A stretch of DNA of 64,000 nt. Source: Gamsiella multidivaricata. Its lineage: Eukaryota > Mortierellomycota > Mortierellomycetes > Mortierellales > Mortierellaceae. Under the pieces are notes generated by a model that was given only the letters and a program-made list of their open reading frames with translations, had not been told where the DNA came from and did not search any database. The DNA is taken from positions 186,001 to 250,000 of the forward strand of contig NW_026251713.1 in assembly GCF_025024155.1 (NCBI RefSeq). The letters run 5' to 3'. A program made the translations under genes and the position numbers. This document shows, piece after piece, positions 44,128-55,795 of the stretch; position 1 is the first letter of the stretch, and each line of letters starts with the position of its first letter.

Positions 44128-46518
44128 CTATAGTCGCTTGACGCATCCCTTCCATGGTGAGGCTGCTCGCTTGCGTTCTCCAGCTCGTCCTTGCTCTTGC
44201 CCATGCCCCACTGCGCTACTGCTGCCGCTGCTACTGCCCCCGGCTTCTGTGTGCGGTCTTGCATCTTGCATCCAAGGGTAGTGCCCGTCCTTATATGCTG
44301 GCTGAAGATAGAGCGGTCGCTGTTGATGGAGTAAATGGCTGCGGACGACGTTGCAAATGTTGTTCCCTGCCATAATATCGCGGTGTATGAAAGTGCCGCA
44401 GGTTGAGCAGTATAGCCTGCGGATCTCGACTTGTCTGAGAAGGAATGATGTTCTTGCTCTCATAGTCCACCAGTACTAGCTCCTGGAGTTTCTTTCTTCA
44501 GCGCAGCGTTTTGCCAAAACAACATACCGAGCTCACGCTCAGAAAACGACATGAAAGGCTGCTCCATGCCCGTTAGTGGGGATGTCTGGCAATAACTCTT
44601 GTTGGACTGGTTCAAACGCACGAAATTTTCGATCCCTGATCGATCCCTGTACGTGATCCATCTGATATGAGACCCTTCATTTTCAAAGTCTTTAGCTATT
44701 ATAGACAGATCGTCAATATTAGTGTTGTCGTTCTTACAGCTAACCTCTGCTGGCACGCATGTAGCGACAGATTACAAATTTTGTATTCTACCTTTTTCTC
44801 GAGCTCAATGTTGCCGTTCCTGTATTGTTTTTTGAACAACTGCGAGGCAACAGAGCGGAGCAGAGCCGCGGCAGGGTATGGCTTCCTGACCAAGCTTGCA
44901 GCACTATTGTTTCCTCTCTGCAGCAGTCCAAGGTCCGCATCCCAATCAACAAACTGTTGGACGCGCTTATCAACTACATTGGCCGTAATGATGGGTCGCC
45001 TGTGTAGAGATGCTGGAACAGCACAGTATGGAAGAGTAGGTGGTCTGAGCCCTTGCGCCCCGGGTCATCATCATCCTTGTCTTCCTCCTCCTTCTCCTCC
45101 TCCTCCTCTTCTTCTTCTTCACATTCTATTCCTTCTTGAAAGAGCCATCGTTGGGATCCAAGGGATTCTCGGGTGCTTTCTTCCGTGCCTTCCATGTGTA
45201 CTGCTTCATTGCTTCAGGCGGTTCATTCTCCTTGAGTCGAGTGCGTTGTTTGACAGAATATCGCGGTCGGTGTTGCGGGGGTTTGGTACGAGTCTGGGTA
45301 GGGCTCAATGCCTGTTGAAGGTCTGCGAAGACTTGTGCTGCCGAGTCTTAGTACCAGAGTTAATTTTATGCATACCTTCATGCAAGTGGAGATTCTTACA
45401 AAGCAAGGCAGTGCTTGACGGTGTGTACCTTATCTCCGCTTCGTGTGCTTCTCGCATCTCCTTCTGCATTTGGGAGTACCACTGAGAAAGACAATCGAGC
45501 TGCTTCCGAAGACTGTCATAGGTCGTGGTAACTTGAGCTGAGGACGAAGGGAGTGGGCCAATCTGCACAGGGGTCTGTAAAGGTCCACAAAAACCTTCTG
45601 TGAAGTGGCAAACGTCTCCTGGGCAGTATTCCTGCGCATGTCTTGATTGTGTGCCAAATAATGCTTTGTCATCACTGCAGCATCTGCAAGCCAAAAAATG
45701 CCAAGACGTTAGAATTGATAATACGTTTCCGGGATCATTGATATACACGATGATCTGTTTGACCTGTTTACCTTCTCCATCCAACTCTTTAATGACTTTA
45801 TAGTTGGTAGCACTTCCGAGAGAGGGATGTTGCGGTTTTAGTTGTTTTTTGATACGATACCAAGTTACTGTAAGCTGGACCCGGCCGAAGCCTGTCGCAT
45901 AGACGCTTGGAACGTCATACGCAAAGAGTTTTCCTTCTGAGATGGGTCGCCAAGTGGCCTCGACATTCTTGTACATAAGCATGTCACTGTCTCTTGATAC
46001 GGCGATGTCGCCAGGCTTGCATTCAAGGCCTATCGTGAGATCTGCTTCGGTTGAGCACTCGACGATCGTCCATTGTTCCTTGCGCATTTATACGACAAAG
46101 GCGCGTCGAGCGTCGAGGGACCAATGGGAGGCCGAACTCAAGTGTTTTCTGACGTCGATGAACTGGTGTTTCTGCACGCGAAGCTTTTAACCCACGCCAA
46201 CCTCGAGCTCACGCAGATATTTGTCGCCGCGTTCAACAGCTTTCTTGCGAAGGCTCTTTCGGTGCACTTGAGTGGGTCCGAAGGAAGGCCGTCCAGGTAA
46301 AGAACTAAGTTCGTCTGGGTCCTAAGCTTCAGTATCTCTCGCTCGACAATGCGGTGAGCATCGTCCACAGGATGCGAGGAATAGGCGTAGCGAACGGTGA
46401 CACAAAATGTCCCAAGTATATCGACTCGAATCGCCAAACTGTGGTCAATGGAACTGGGGAAGCTGGATAAGTGGTGGGACTGATAGCGAAGAAAGGGCCA
46501 CAGGCCCTCAATGCCCAT
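44128..46518 (-). pseudogene. Decayed gene: XPG/FEN1-like N-terminus plus TnpB/Fanzor-like zinc ribbon
   Basis: The start at 46518 gives MGIEGLWPFLR, the N-terminal signature of the XPG/FEN1 nuclease superfamily, then RVDILGTFCVTVRYAYSSHP and LVLYLDGLPSDPLK. The reading then shifts frame near 46265, continues with HRKSLRKKAV and ELEVGVG, hits TAA at 46187-46189, resumes with KHLSSASHWSLDARRAF, hits TAA at 46088-46090, and resumes with QWTIVECSTEADLTIGLECK and DIAVSRDSDMLM (an XPG-I-like acidic segment). Another TAA (45838-45840) sits between two compensating frameshifts before LGSATNYKVIKELDGEG. Linker pieces follow (RPRYSVKQRTR, EPPEAMKQYTWK), then FMSFSERELGMLFWQN. A final frameshift leads to YCSTCGTF, HRD, AGNNI (44356-44409): one zinc-ribbon CxxC plus the RuvC-III-like RDxxAxxNI of TnpB/Fanzor proteins. 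The partner CxxC and the RuvC-I/II region are missing, implying internal deletion. Non-functional as it stands. Confidence 0.8.
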
Positions 46519-46685
46519 GGCAGTCTACATGGCGAGGAATATGGAACTTTGTTTCAAAAAAAACCAATGACACAATGACATCATCCCCGCTGATCTGATT
46601 TCCCCTGTCCTGGCAAGAAACAAACCTCTCTTCCGCACATTCCTCTCCTTCCCGCAACACTCTCAAGACAACTTCATATCACCAA
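46519..46685 (+). promoter_or_regulatory. LRO1: Short promoter/leader of the PDAT gene
   Basis: Only 167 bases separate the start of the decayed nuclease gene (-) from the PDAT ATG. Pyrimidine-rich CCTCTCTTCC and CACTCTCAAG sequence precedes the ATG. The PDAT promoter probably extends into the pseudogene's 5' part. Confidence 0.35.
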
Positions 46686-49424
46686 ATGGCAGCCAGGAAA
46701 CGGAAGAACGCCAACAAGCACGCTAACCACAGTGAATCCAACGGACATGCCAACAGCAAGGAAAACGATTCTCACAGCATACAAAGCAATGAAGCCGCCC
46801 AGGAAATCAAGGACGCTATTACAAAACTCTCCAGTACCTTGCCGAAGGATACTAAGCTCGAGGTCAGGCACCCGTCCCTCAGCCGAAATCCCTCTGTTTC
46901 AAACTACCTCCACCATGCTTTATTTATATCTGAAGCAGAGGCGAACGAGCGCAAGAAGCTTGGTGCAGGAACTCGTCGTCGAGTCATTCTTATGCTCGGA
47001 ATCATCATCGGTATGGGTCTCACGACCTTGCTGATGGGACAGACCAGGGACGCGGCTTACATTGAGGCGTTCTCGCACTACTTCCAGGACTTTGATCTGG
47101 CATCGATGGTACCAACTGGCATGATTCCGGAAGAATTCATTGGGAATGTGTCTGCCATGTTTAAGCCAGAGATCTTGATGGAAGAGGAGTTCTACCCTGG
47201 CGAGGAGCTTCGTCAACATCATGGTTACAAACCCAAATACCCTGTAAGAAACGATTCTTGTTGATCCTATGACATGTTTATCCGCCTGTTTGACCTAAAT
47301 CGCAGCTGGACGACATGCTTACAACCTCTACCGCCTTGATCATGTCGTAGGTAACGATGATTCCAGGAATTGTATCGACCGGCCTCGAATCTTGGTCGAC
47401 CACGCATAATTGTTCTCAAAAATACTTTCGCAAGCGCATGTGGGGAACGACAAGTATGATACCTGTGCGAGCTGTTGCATTGTCGCAGGATATTGGAGCT
47501 GCCGGGTAAACTTATTCGCTTTTTTTTTTTTTTTTTTTTTTTTTTTTCCTGTATACAAGCAATGTTTAAGGCAGTATTGCTGGACAAGGAATGCTGGATC
47601 ACCAATATGCGTCTGGACTCGAAAACTGGGCTTGATCCTGAGGGTATTCGCTTGCGCGCAGCTCAGGGGCTTGAGGCTGCCGATTATCTCGTACCTGGGT
47701 AAGCATCTGCTTGTCACTTTCATGTGAAAAAACCGTGGTTTGCAAAGGAGCCATAGCAACCATGACAGCATGATTGTTTTGTTCTCCCCCACCTCCTCCC
47801 CCAACCCCAACCCCCCAACCCCCCAACCTCTGACATACCTGTGTGCTTTATGAATAACCAACATGTCAAATCATCCATAGGTACTGGGTATGGGCACCTA
47901 TCATCAAGGTATAAACGTATGGTCCTTATTCGCGCGATATGACAACTCGCCAATGCCTCCTGCTTACCGTTGTACAACTTTCATGATTTAGAATCTAGCA
48001 GCAATAGGATACGATAACAACAACATGCATTTAGCTTCTTACGACTGGAGACTTGCTTTTTCTAATCTGGAGATCAGGGACAACTATTTTTCAAGACTCA
48101 AGTCCAGCCTGGAGCTGTCTCTCAAAGTTACAGGCGAGAAGCACGTTCTAGTGGCTCATTCTATGGGATCCAATGTCCTATTTTATTTCTTTAAATGGGT
48201 CGAGTCCGAGAAGGGCGGAAAAGGAGGTCCTAATTGGGTCAAGAACCACGTTCATACCTTTGTCAACATCGCTGGTCCCATGCTGGGTGTACCAAAGACA
48301 CTGGCCGCTGTGCTCTCAGGGGAAGTCCGAGACACGGCTCAGCTTGGAGTCGTTAGTGCTTATGTCCTCGAGAAATTTTTCTCCAGAAGGGAACGCGCAG
48401 ACTTGTTCAGGAGCTGGGGCGGCCTCTCTAGTATGATACCTAAAGGTGGAGACCGCGTCTGGGGTACAGTTAAGGGCGCACCTGATGATGGAACTCACGA
48501 TGAGGAAGAGACGCTGGTGAACGAAAAGATAGCAAAGAACCAGGAGGCTCCCGGAGCAACTTCCAAGGATAATTGGGGCGGCAAGAAATCACCCTCCTTC
48601 GGGGCGATGCTGGCATTCGCAGAGGGTTCTGACATGGATCACCACACAATGGACGATAGCATGGTTCTTTTATCCAAAATGGCTGGGGTCGATTACAACA
48701 AGATGCTGGCTCAAAATTATACCGTTGGAGCTTCTGTCACCAAGGCAGAGATGGATAAGACAAACGATCTCCCAGCTAGTTGGACTAACCCTTTGCAGGC
48801 GACTCTACCGAACGCACCCAATATGAAGATTTACTGCCTATATGGTGTGGGCAAGTCGACTGAGCGCAGCTATACATACAACCGTATGAGTGACTTTACT
48901 CCTCCAATTTTCGACCAACGACCGGGCAACGTCTCAGATGAGACCGGAAAGATCCCCAACATTTACATCGATACCTCAGCTCACGACGACAAGCTGGGCA
49001 TCAGCTACGGTATCCATCAGGGCGATGGGTAAGAATCATCCGAACCGATTGTTGATAAAGCAATTATAGATATTTGCTTGTTTGCTTCATGTTCTAATAC
49101 TGCTACCTCCGCTTTTATTCTGCACGCCACAGAGATGGAACGGTGCCATTGCTGTCGACGGGCTACATGTGTGTGGAAGGATGGAAGAAGAAGCTGTATA
49201 ACCCCACGGGGATCAAGGTCATCACACGCGAATTCACCCACCAGAGCAGCCCATCTCCTGTCGACATCCGAGGAGGCAAGAGAACAGCAGACCATGTGGA
49301 TATCCTGGGCAACTACCAGGTCACGAAGGATCTTCTTGCCATTGTAGCTGGACGTGACGGCGATGGACTGGAAGAACAGATCTTCTCCAAGATCCGCGAG
49401 TATTCTGACAAGGTTGACCTCTAA
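46686..49424 (+). CDS. LRO1: Phospholipid:diacylglycerol acyltransferase (PDAT)
   Basis: Six exons: join(46686..47243, 47351..47453, 47560..47698, 47881..47908, 47992..49028, 49133..49424), 718 aa. PDAT transfers an acyl chain from a phospholipid to diacylglycerol, making triacylglycerol and lysophospholipid at the ER. A basic N-terminus precedes a single membrane anchor (VILMLGIIIGMGLTTLLMG, ~100-118), which leaves the LCAT-like domain in the lumen. Motifs: MIPGIVSTGLESW, RMWGTT-TMF, CW, ASYDWRLAF, the nucleophile AHSMGSN (Ser333), acid Asp623 in GDGTVPL, and His676 in ADHVDILGN. The tiny fourth exon (28 bases) supplies YWVWAPIIK. A 28-base T-run lies just upstream of the exon 3 acceptor. 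All phases agree and all introns are GT-AG. The gene fits an oil-accumulating fungus. Confidence 0.96.
47520..47547. repeat. Poly-T run in PDAT intron 2
   Basis: Twenty-eight T, ending 12 bases before the acceptor AG at 47558-47559, so it doubles as an extreme polypyrimidine tract. Confidence 0.9.
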
Positions 49425-49812
49425 TCCAAGATACGTACTGTATCCACTCTCTTCCAACTGCACATACACATGCGCCCACACAAAGGCATGCGTATGTTCC
49501 TAAGCATAGCACCGATCCATTATCATAAAAGCGTTTATTTACTCTGTCTCCTTGCTGTGCCAGTGCACCGATGATACACTCACTCAATATGTCTGTGCTA
49601 CAGCTGCTGGGAGGATCCAAGGACAAACCTTGTGTAGTTCGTTGTACGTCACGTACGAACGAACGAGCTCTCGCCCTCATCTCATCCCTCCTCATCTGTC
49701 GCAACTACATCCTCTTCACCCATCCCTATTCTTTGTTCCTCACTCGAAATAGTCTCTTTCAGCGTGGACGTGTTAGACCCAACATTATCCTCGGCTGCCA
49801 ATATCTCGCAGG
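49425..49812. other. Spacer between PDAT and glucosidase II beta
   Basis: About 390 bases in a head-to-tail arrangement. The last 130 bases are CT-rich and probably the promoter/leader of the downstream gene. No additional gene. Confidence 0.4.
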
Positions 49813-52046
49813 ATGAAAACTCCCTTTGGCTGCCTCCTTTTTTTTACAACACTAACGCTGAGCGTGGCCGTGGCCAGAGCCGCCGAGAGCCATCTTCCAC
49901 GCGGCGTCTCACCAGCAAGTAATGTCCTACTATCATTCGACGCGAATGGCCAATGGCCTACACCACCCCTTGCTAACCTGTCTTCGTCACATTAGACGCA
50001 CACCTTTATGTGCCTGACAGCTCTACACACTGGAGGTGCCTGGACGGATCGAAAAAGATTCCTTTTTCGGCCCTCAACGATGACTACTGCGATTGCAAGG
50101 ACGGTTCTGACGAACCAGGTATTGGACGCACGAATCGTCGTTAAGAAATGCGAATCAATTACCTTAATATTTCCGATAGCATCTGAAATTAACGGCATTT
50201 GATATTATCATAGGCACTTCGGCCTGCGGAACAGGATATTTTCATTGCGCAAACATCGGTCATGTCGGCTCTAACATTAAGACCTCGAGAGTCAACGACG
50301 GTGTTTGTGATCCAGAATGTTGCGATGGCAGCGACGAGTTCAATGGACAGATTGACTGCCCTGACACTTGCAAAGAAGTCGGAGCAAAGGCGAAGGAGGA
50401 GCAGGAGAGGGTAAGAGAGGTCCAGGAACAAGGAAGTCAGCTGCGGAAACAGTATATTGCGCATGGAAAGTCTGCCAAAACCAAGCTGCGTGAGGAGCTT
50501 GAGCAATTAAAGGCAAAGACAGAACGTCTTCAGAAGGCGGCTTCAGATGCCAAAGGTCAGTGGATCATGAACCAGCGTGCAAATCATATGATATTTTGAA
50601 CCAGCATGTAGAATAGTAACATCTGAAATATGTCTTCTATCGTACTGTAACCGGCAACAACAGATAAGCTGGATAAGATGACCGAAAAGCAGGAGCAGTT
50701 CTTGGAAGGCACCAAAAACGAACGCGAGGCCGCTCGCAAAGTACAGCTGGCGCCCTTAATCGAGGAGCAGTCTCGGCGATTGAGGCACGCTCAGGAGACC
50801 AAAGACCATCTGTTCAGAACGCTGCAGAATCTCAAGGAAAAGTACAACAAGAACTATCACGACCTGGCTGTCAAGAACACTGTATCTGGATTTGAGGATT
50901 TTGTATCGGGCCTTGGTGAGGAGCCCATTTTTAAGGAGGAAAAGTCTGCCGTTGAAGAGAGCAATGAGGATGATATCGGTATTTCTGGGGACGATCGACT
51001 CAAGGCTTTGACGGACGATACAAACATCGTCTTGCGGGAGATTGGTACGTTGTACGATCTTCTCAATGGGATGAAGCATGAATACAATACAGAATACAAC
51101 GATGAGGCGGTCTTGGCAGCCGTCAAGGTTACGGAGAACTTTGAGCCCCTATGGAACTCCGGTCTGCAAGAGTTCCAGGATGAAGTCTCGCTCGAGATCC
51201 CAGATGAAGAATCGGACGACTCTCCGGCGGCGGAAAGGTTGAAAGAAGGTATTGCAATTGGGTACATCTATCGAACTAACGATATTAGAATTTCGGCCTG
51301 AAAGCGAAAAAATCTAATTGCGTATTGCCTTCATTTGTTGTTAGAGACGGACATTGCTCGGGCAGAATACGATGCGGCATCGGAAGAGGAGAGATCAGCC
51401 AATGATCGTATTTCGGACATCAACCGCAAACTAGAAATGGACCTTGGCAGCGACGAAACATTTGCTCAGCTGCTTGACCAATGCTTCGAATACAAGGATA
51501 TCGAGTAAGCCATTGGGCCTAGATGCAAGAAGCATTTATAGACGACTTATGGCAGTTGAAGGCGTTATTGGCATGCTGACAGATATTTTTCGTGGTACTA
51601 GATACACATATTCAGTTTGTTTATTTGGAGATGCTAACCAAAAGTCGCATGCAACGACATTTCTTGGGTAAGTCGTCTTGGACATTGCTGGCTCTTTGTC
51701 CCAGAGTGATCTTTCGCTTTATTAAGCTCGCTGTGTGCCTCTTTCCATTTAATATCTGCCGACAACATATAGAAAATTCTCTCGTTGGGAAGGCGACAAC
51801 TACGATACCCAAATCTACACTGGTGGAACACAGTGTTGGAATGGTCCTGAACGATCTGTCAAGTTGGTGATGAGCTGCGGGGCCGATAACCAGATCATTT
51901 CTGTTTCTGAGCCAGCCAAGTGTGAATATCTTTTCAAGTTAAAGACTCCTGCTGTTTGCCCGGTGCTTCCTGACCTAATTGAAGCGGAAATGGCTGCTAC
52001 CACGCTCAAGGAAAGGAGCGGCACTAAAGAGCACGACGAACTGTGA
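49813..52046 (+). CDS. GTB1: Glucosidase II beta subunit (PRKCSH-like), ER-retained
   Basis: Seven exons: join(49813..49918, 49996..50118, 50214..50555, 50664..51248, 51345..51504, 51602..51667, 51773..52046), 551 aa. The protein partners the catalytic alpha subunit in the ER, recognising mannose arms while glucose is trimmed from N-glycans. It shows a signal peptide (~1-23, [20 protein letters not shown]), two LDLR-A-like cysteine/acidic modules ([43 protein letters not shown]), a long coiled coil (~120-190), an acidic middle, and a C-terminal MRH lectin domain ([47 protein letters not shown]). The last residues are HDEL, the retrieval signal read by ERD2, whose gene is 24 kb away. Every intron is GT-AG and consistent in phase. 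Confidence 0.96.
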
Positions 52047-52411
52047 AGATAATAGAGAGTTTTCGCCAACCAAGATTTACATCAAGATTTTCATCAGAGG
52101 GCCGGGTTGAAACCTTAACTGCCCTCGGTAAAATCCTTGATGAAAACAGCTTAATGTATTTTTTCATCAAGGAAAATAAAATACTCGAGTCAATTTAAAC
52201 GCCTGATCAATATAAGGGATATTTGTTGACTCCTCCGCGAACTTCATTGCAAGCTTCTCATTAGCCTCTTCAGTCTCATTCATGAACCAAACAAGAGATG
52301 AGCGCACAACAGCCATGAGGACCACGAAAGTCTTTTAGAAGAGCGACAAGAAGAGGAGGAGGCCATGTTGGCGAGGAGAATGAGGAGGAGGTACTGCACA
52401 GCTCTCAATCT
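52047..52411. other. Spacer and 5' region of CWC22 with an open but interrupted frame
   Basis: From 52298 an ATG frame (MSAQQP) is stopped after six codons by TGA and is then open into the proposed CWC22 start at 52412, reading a basic then acidic stretch (KSFRRATRR, then EENEEE) typical of nuclear proteins. The real start could therefore lie further upstream if the TGA is an error or is spliced out. Confidence 0.4.
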
Positions 52412-55395
52412 ATGCAGCAAATACATTCCGCCAAGGAGCGCGAATCGAGCGAGGGATCTGTCAACGGGGATACTGACGAACCTGGTTCTTCCTTCAAGTC
52501 AGTCGCAAGATATCAAGAAGCGACCAGTCAATAGCTCTTCTGAAAGCTATGCTTCTCAAGTCACCATTTGTGTTTTCAAATACGTCACAGGACATATCAG
52601 GGCATGTGCTGTTTTTTTCCCCAAAATGAGAGGGCTCAAGCATCGAGATCTTGTCTCTGAACCACACATCCACTTACTTCACTCCTTCGACGCAACACTT
52701 CACATGGAGGTCCAGAGTGTCATTGTCAAGCCGGAAACAGAGAAAGGGTCGTACAGGTTCGTGTTATGCATTTAATACTACTACAGCCTTCTTCGCTTCT
52801 GTGTCGAGCTTCGTTATTTACCGCGCCTCTGATTTGTCACTATAGGTCTTTGTCCCGATCACCGAGTAGATCTCCACCACCCAAGCGCAGGAACAGATCG
52901 CGAACTACATCTCGTACACCATCCGGTTCTCGTTCTCGTTCTCGCTCTCCCTCTCCAAGGCGGTCTACCAAACGGAGGGCATACTCGCCCGACAGCTCGC
53001 CACCACGCAGGAGTCGCAGGGACTACTCCAGGGATCGGTCTAAGGATCGTTCTAGGAATTATTCAGCTGGGCGAAACCCCAGGCGTGAACCCTCGCCACC
53101 AAGGCCCTTGATTGATTTTGACCATGTCCGCCGCCAGGAGCGCGAAAGACAAATGCAGAAGAGGGAACCAGCGGTGCCAAGGCCGCGACAGGATCCAGAT
53201 ACCGAGATGAAGACACTGATGAGCACAACTCGCACAGGAGGTGCTTATATCCCACCTGCACGTCTTCGTATGATGCAAGAGCAAATTACAGACAAGAGCT
53301 CAAAGGAATACCAGAGGATATCGTGGGAGGCACTCAAGAAGAGTATCAACGGTCTCATCAACAAGGTATGTCTCGATGCTACACTGGCACTGATGTTCAT
53401 GATGATCCATCGCAAATATGCACTCACTCGCTGCCTTTGAAAATTTCTGCTTCAGGTGACCGCTGCCAACATCAAAGCAATTCTGCCGGAGCTGTTTGGG
53501 GAGAATTTAATCCGTGGACGGGGCTTGTTCTGCAGATCGATCATGAAGGCCCAAGCAGCATCCATGCCATTTACACCTGTGTATGCTGCGGTTGTCGCAG
53601 TAATCAATACCAAGCTTCCCCAGATCGGAGAACTTTTGATCGCCCGTCTCATCATTCAGTTCAGAAAATCATACAAGCGAAACGACAAGGCAACCTGTCT
53701 CGCCACCACGACATTCATCGCCCACTTGACAAACCAATGGGTAGCCCACGAAGTTTTGTCCCTCGAAATTCTCCTTTTGCTTCTAGAACAGGTAACAGAA
53801 GACTCGATCGAGATTGCAGTCGGACTCATGAAGGAAGTTGGATCGTTTCTTTCCCAGGAGGCTTCGGATGCGAACGAAGGTGTCTTTGAACGACTTCGTA
53901 ACATCCTGCATGAGGGAAAGATTGAGAAGCGCACGCAGTATATGATTGAGGTCTTGTTTCAGATTCGAAAGGACAAATACAAGGAAAATCCACCGATTGC
54001 ACCCGAGCTGGATTTGGTCGACGAGGATGAACAGATTACACACACACTCCAGCTGGACAAGGAAGATCTAGATGCGCAGGAAGGACTGAGTAAGCGTTGC
54101 GGTTGTGCAAATTATATTACAGGATTGATCTAGACCTCGTACTTTGTTAGTTACTAACCCCCGACTGATTTATTTAGACGTATTCAAGTACGACCCAGAT
54201 TATGTGGCCAACGAAGAGAAATACAGCGAGATTAAGGCAGAGATTCTCGGAGAGGACGACTCGGATGAATCGGGGTCGGAGGAATCTGACGAGGAGTCCG
54301 ATGAAGGGGAAAGTCGCGAGGCATTGCAGAGGAAAATGGAGATCCAGGACCATACAAACACCAATCTCGTCAACCTTCGCAAGACTATCTACTTGACAAT
54401 TAAGAGCTCTCTTAATTTCGAGGAGTGCGTTCACAAGCTGCTGATGATCAGCATGGAGCCAGGACAACAGGTACTATTACAAATGCGATTTGATATGCTA
54501 TTGTTGTATTAAAACGAAATGAACCATGTCGCTGACCGTGCTCGTTCCCCCCCTCGACTCTTTTCATCTAGATTGAGTTGTGTAACATGTTGATCGAGTG
54601 TTGTTCGCAGGAACGAACCTACGAAAAGTTCTTTGGTCTGGTGGGCGAGCGATTTTCAAAGATCAATCGGGATTGGGCAGAGGCGTTCCAGGAGTGCTTT
54701 GTTACGAATTACGAGACAATTCATCGTTTAGAAACGAACCCTCTTCGCAACGTGGCAAAGTATTTCGGTCACCTTATGTCGACAGATGGACTATCATGGA
54801 GTGTGCTGAGCGCGATTCATTTGAATGAGGAAGAGACTACCAGTAGTTCTCGTATCTTTATCAAGATCCTGTTCCAGGACCTTGTGGAGTCTCTCGGTCT
54901 GAAGAAACTGGACGAGCGCGTTAAGGATCCCCGGTATGCGGAATGGTTCGCAGGGCTCTTCCCCAAGGACAATCCCAAGAATACCCGTTTTGCGATCAAC
55001 TTCTTCACGTCAATCGGTCTCGGAGCCCTCACAACAGACCTCAGAGAGCACTTGAAGGTATGATCACGGCTGTCATTTCTCTATTAGCGCCTCATTGGTA
55101 TTCAAGCCGATCGGTCTACTGATTACTTCATTTCACCCCCCCATTTATGATCTAGAGCGCTCCAAAGGCAATCATGGCACAGCAGCAGGATAGCTCGGAG
55201 TCCGATACAGATTCAGACTCGGATTCGGACTCGGATTCAGACTCGGGCAGCTCCAGTTCTGAGAGCTCGTCTGATTCAGACACGGATATGTCGTCTTCGG
55301 GATCAGAATCAGACAGGCGTCGTCCATCCAGGTCCAACAGGCGTCGCTCGCCCAGCCCCGATAGACGCCGATCCTCTAGATCGAGTCGCCGCTAA
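52412..55395 (+). CDS. CWC22: Pre-mRNA-splicing factor CWC22 (MIF4G/MA3)
   Basis: Proposed exons: join(52412..52497, 52846..53365, 53456..54089, 54178..54470, 54572..55057, 55156..55395), 752 aa. CWC22 binds eIF4A3 and brings the exon-junction complex to the spliceosome. After a short acidic start comes an RS domain ([15 protein letters not shown], ~30-110), then [11 protein letters not shown] and the MIF4G repeat ([40 protein letters not shown], ~190-410), a linker [16 protein letters not shown], an acidic block, and the MA3 domain ([40 protein letters not shown]). The C-terminus is a Ser-Asp repeat then an Arg-Ser tail. Exons 2-6 are secure. Exon 1 is tentative: its donor (AA|GTCAGT) and phase 2 fit the acceptor at 52845, giving a 348-base intron, longer than its neighbours. 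Confidence 0.93.
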
Positions 55396-55795
55396 CATGG
55401 CCACTTGTATCACTCAGTTCTTAATAAATAATGAAAAGCAGAGCAGTTGAGCAGAGTGAAAAAACGCCCAGCGACAGATATCGTTTTCCAGAGATCCCAG
55501 GGCCCCTTCAGATAAAGAAAGGCGTAAGAGACGCATAAAAACGAAAAGAGCATCATGGAAGCTGGATCCCTTTCTTTGCTGATGTCCATGGTAAGGATGA
55601 CATATTACGTCTTTGCCCCAGGTCGCTCCTCCTTCCAGCTCCGCCCTGCGGTTGTTGACTCGAATTTCGGCAGTCCCCGATCCAGCGCGCCCTGGCTGTC
55701 CCAATAAGGTGATTTTCTGAAAAGATCACATCGCAAAATAACGATCTCTTACATCCCTGTTCCTCCCCACCCACCTAACATTCTCCATCGTTGCC
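55396..55795. other. Spacer between CWC22 and the m-AAA protease
   Basis: An AATAAA at 55423-55428 is a probable CWC22 polyadenylation signal. The rest is mixed sequence with a CT/CC-rich end (CTCCCCACCCACC near 55763) before the ATG at 55796. No gene seen. Confidence 0.4.

Noticed and set aside
44667..45485. 272-codon plus-strand frame
   Set aside because: Antisense to the decayed XPG/TnpB-like gene; Leu/Pro/Cys/Ser-rich with no domain, whereas the minus strand shows ordered family motifs.
44128..46518. Calling the first relic a functional FEN1, EXO1 or XPG repair nuclease
   Set aside because: Three nonsense codons, several frameshifts and a TnpB-like C-terminus do not fit a housekeeping repair enzyme.
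55152..55337. Minus-strand Ser-Glu repeat frame
   Set aside because: Reverse translation of the Ser-Asp codon repeat in the CWC22 tail.
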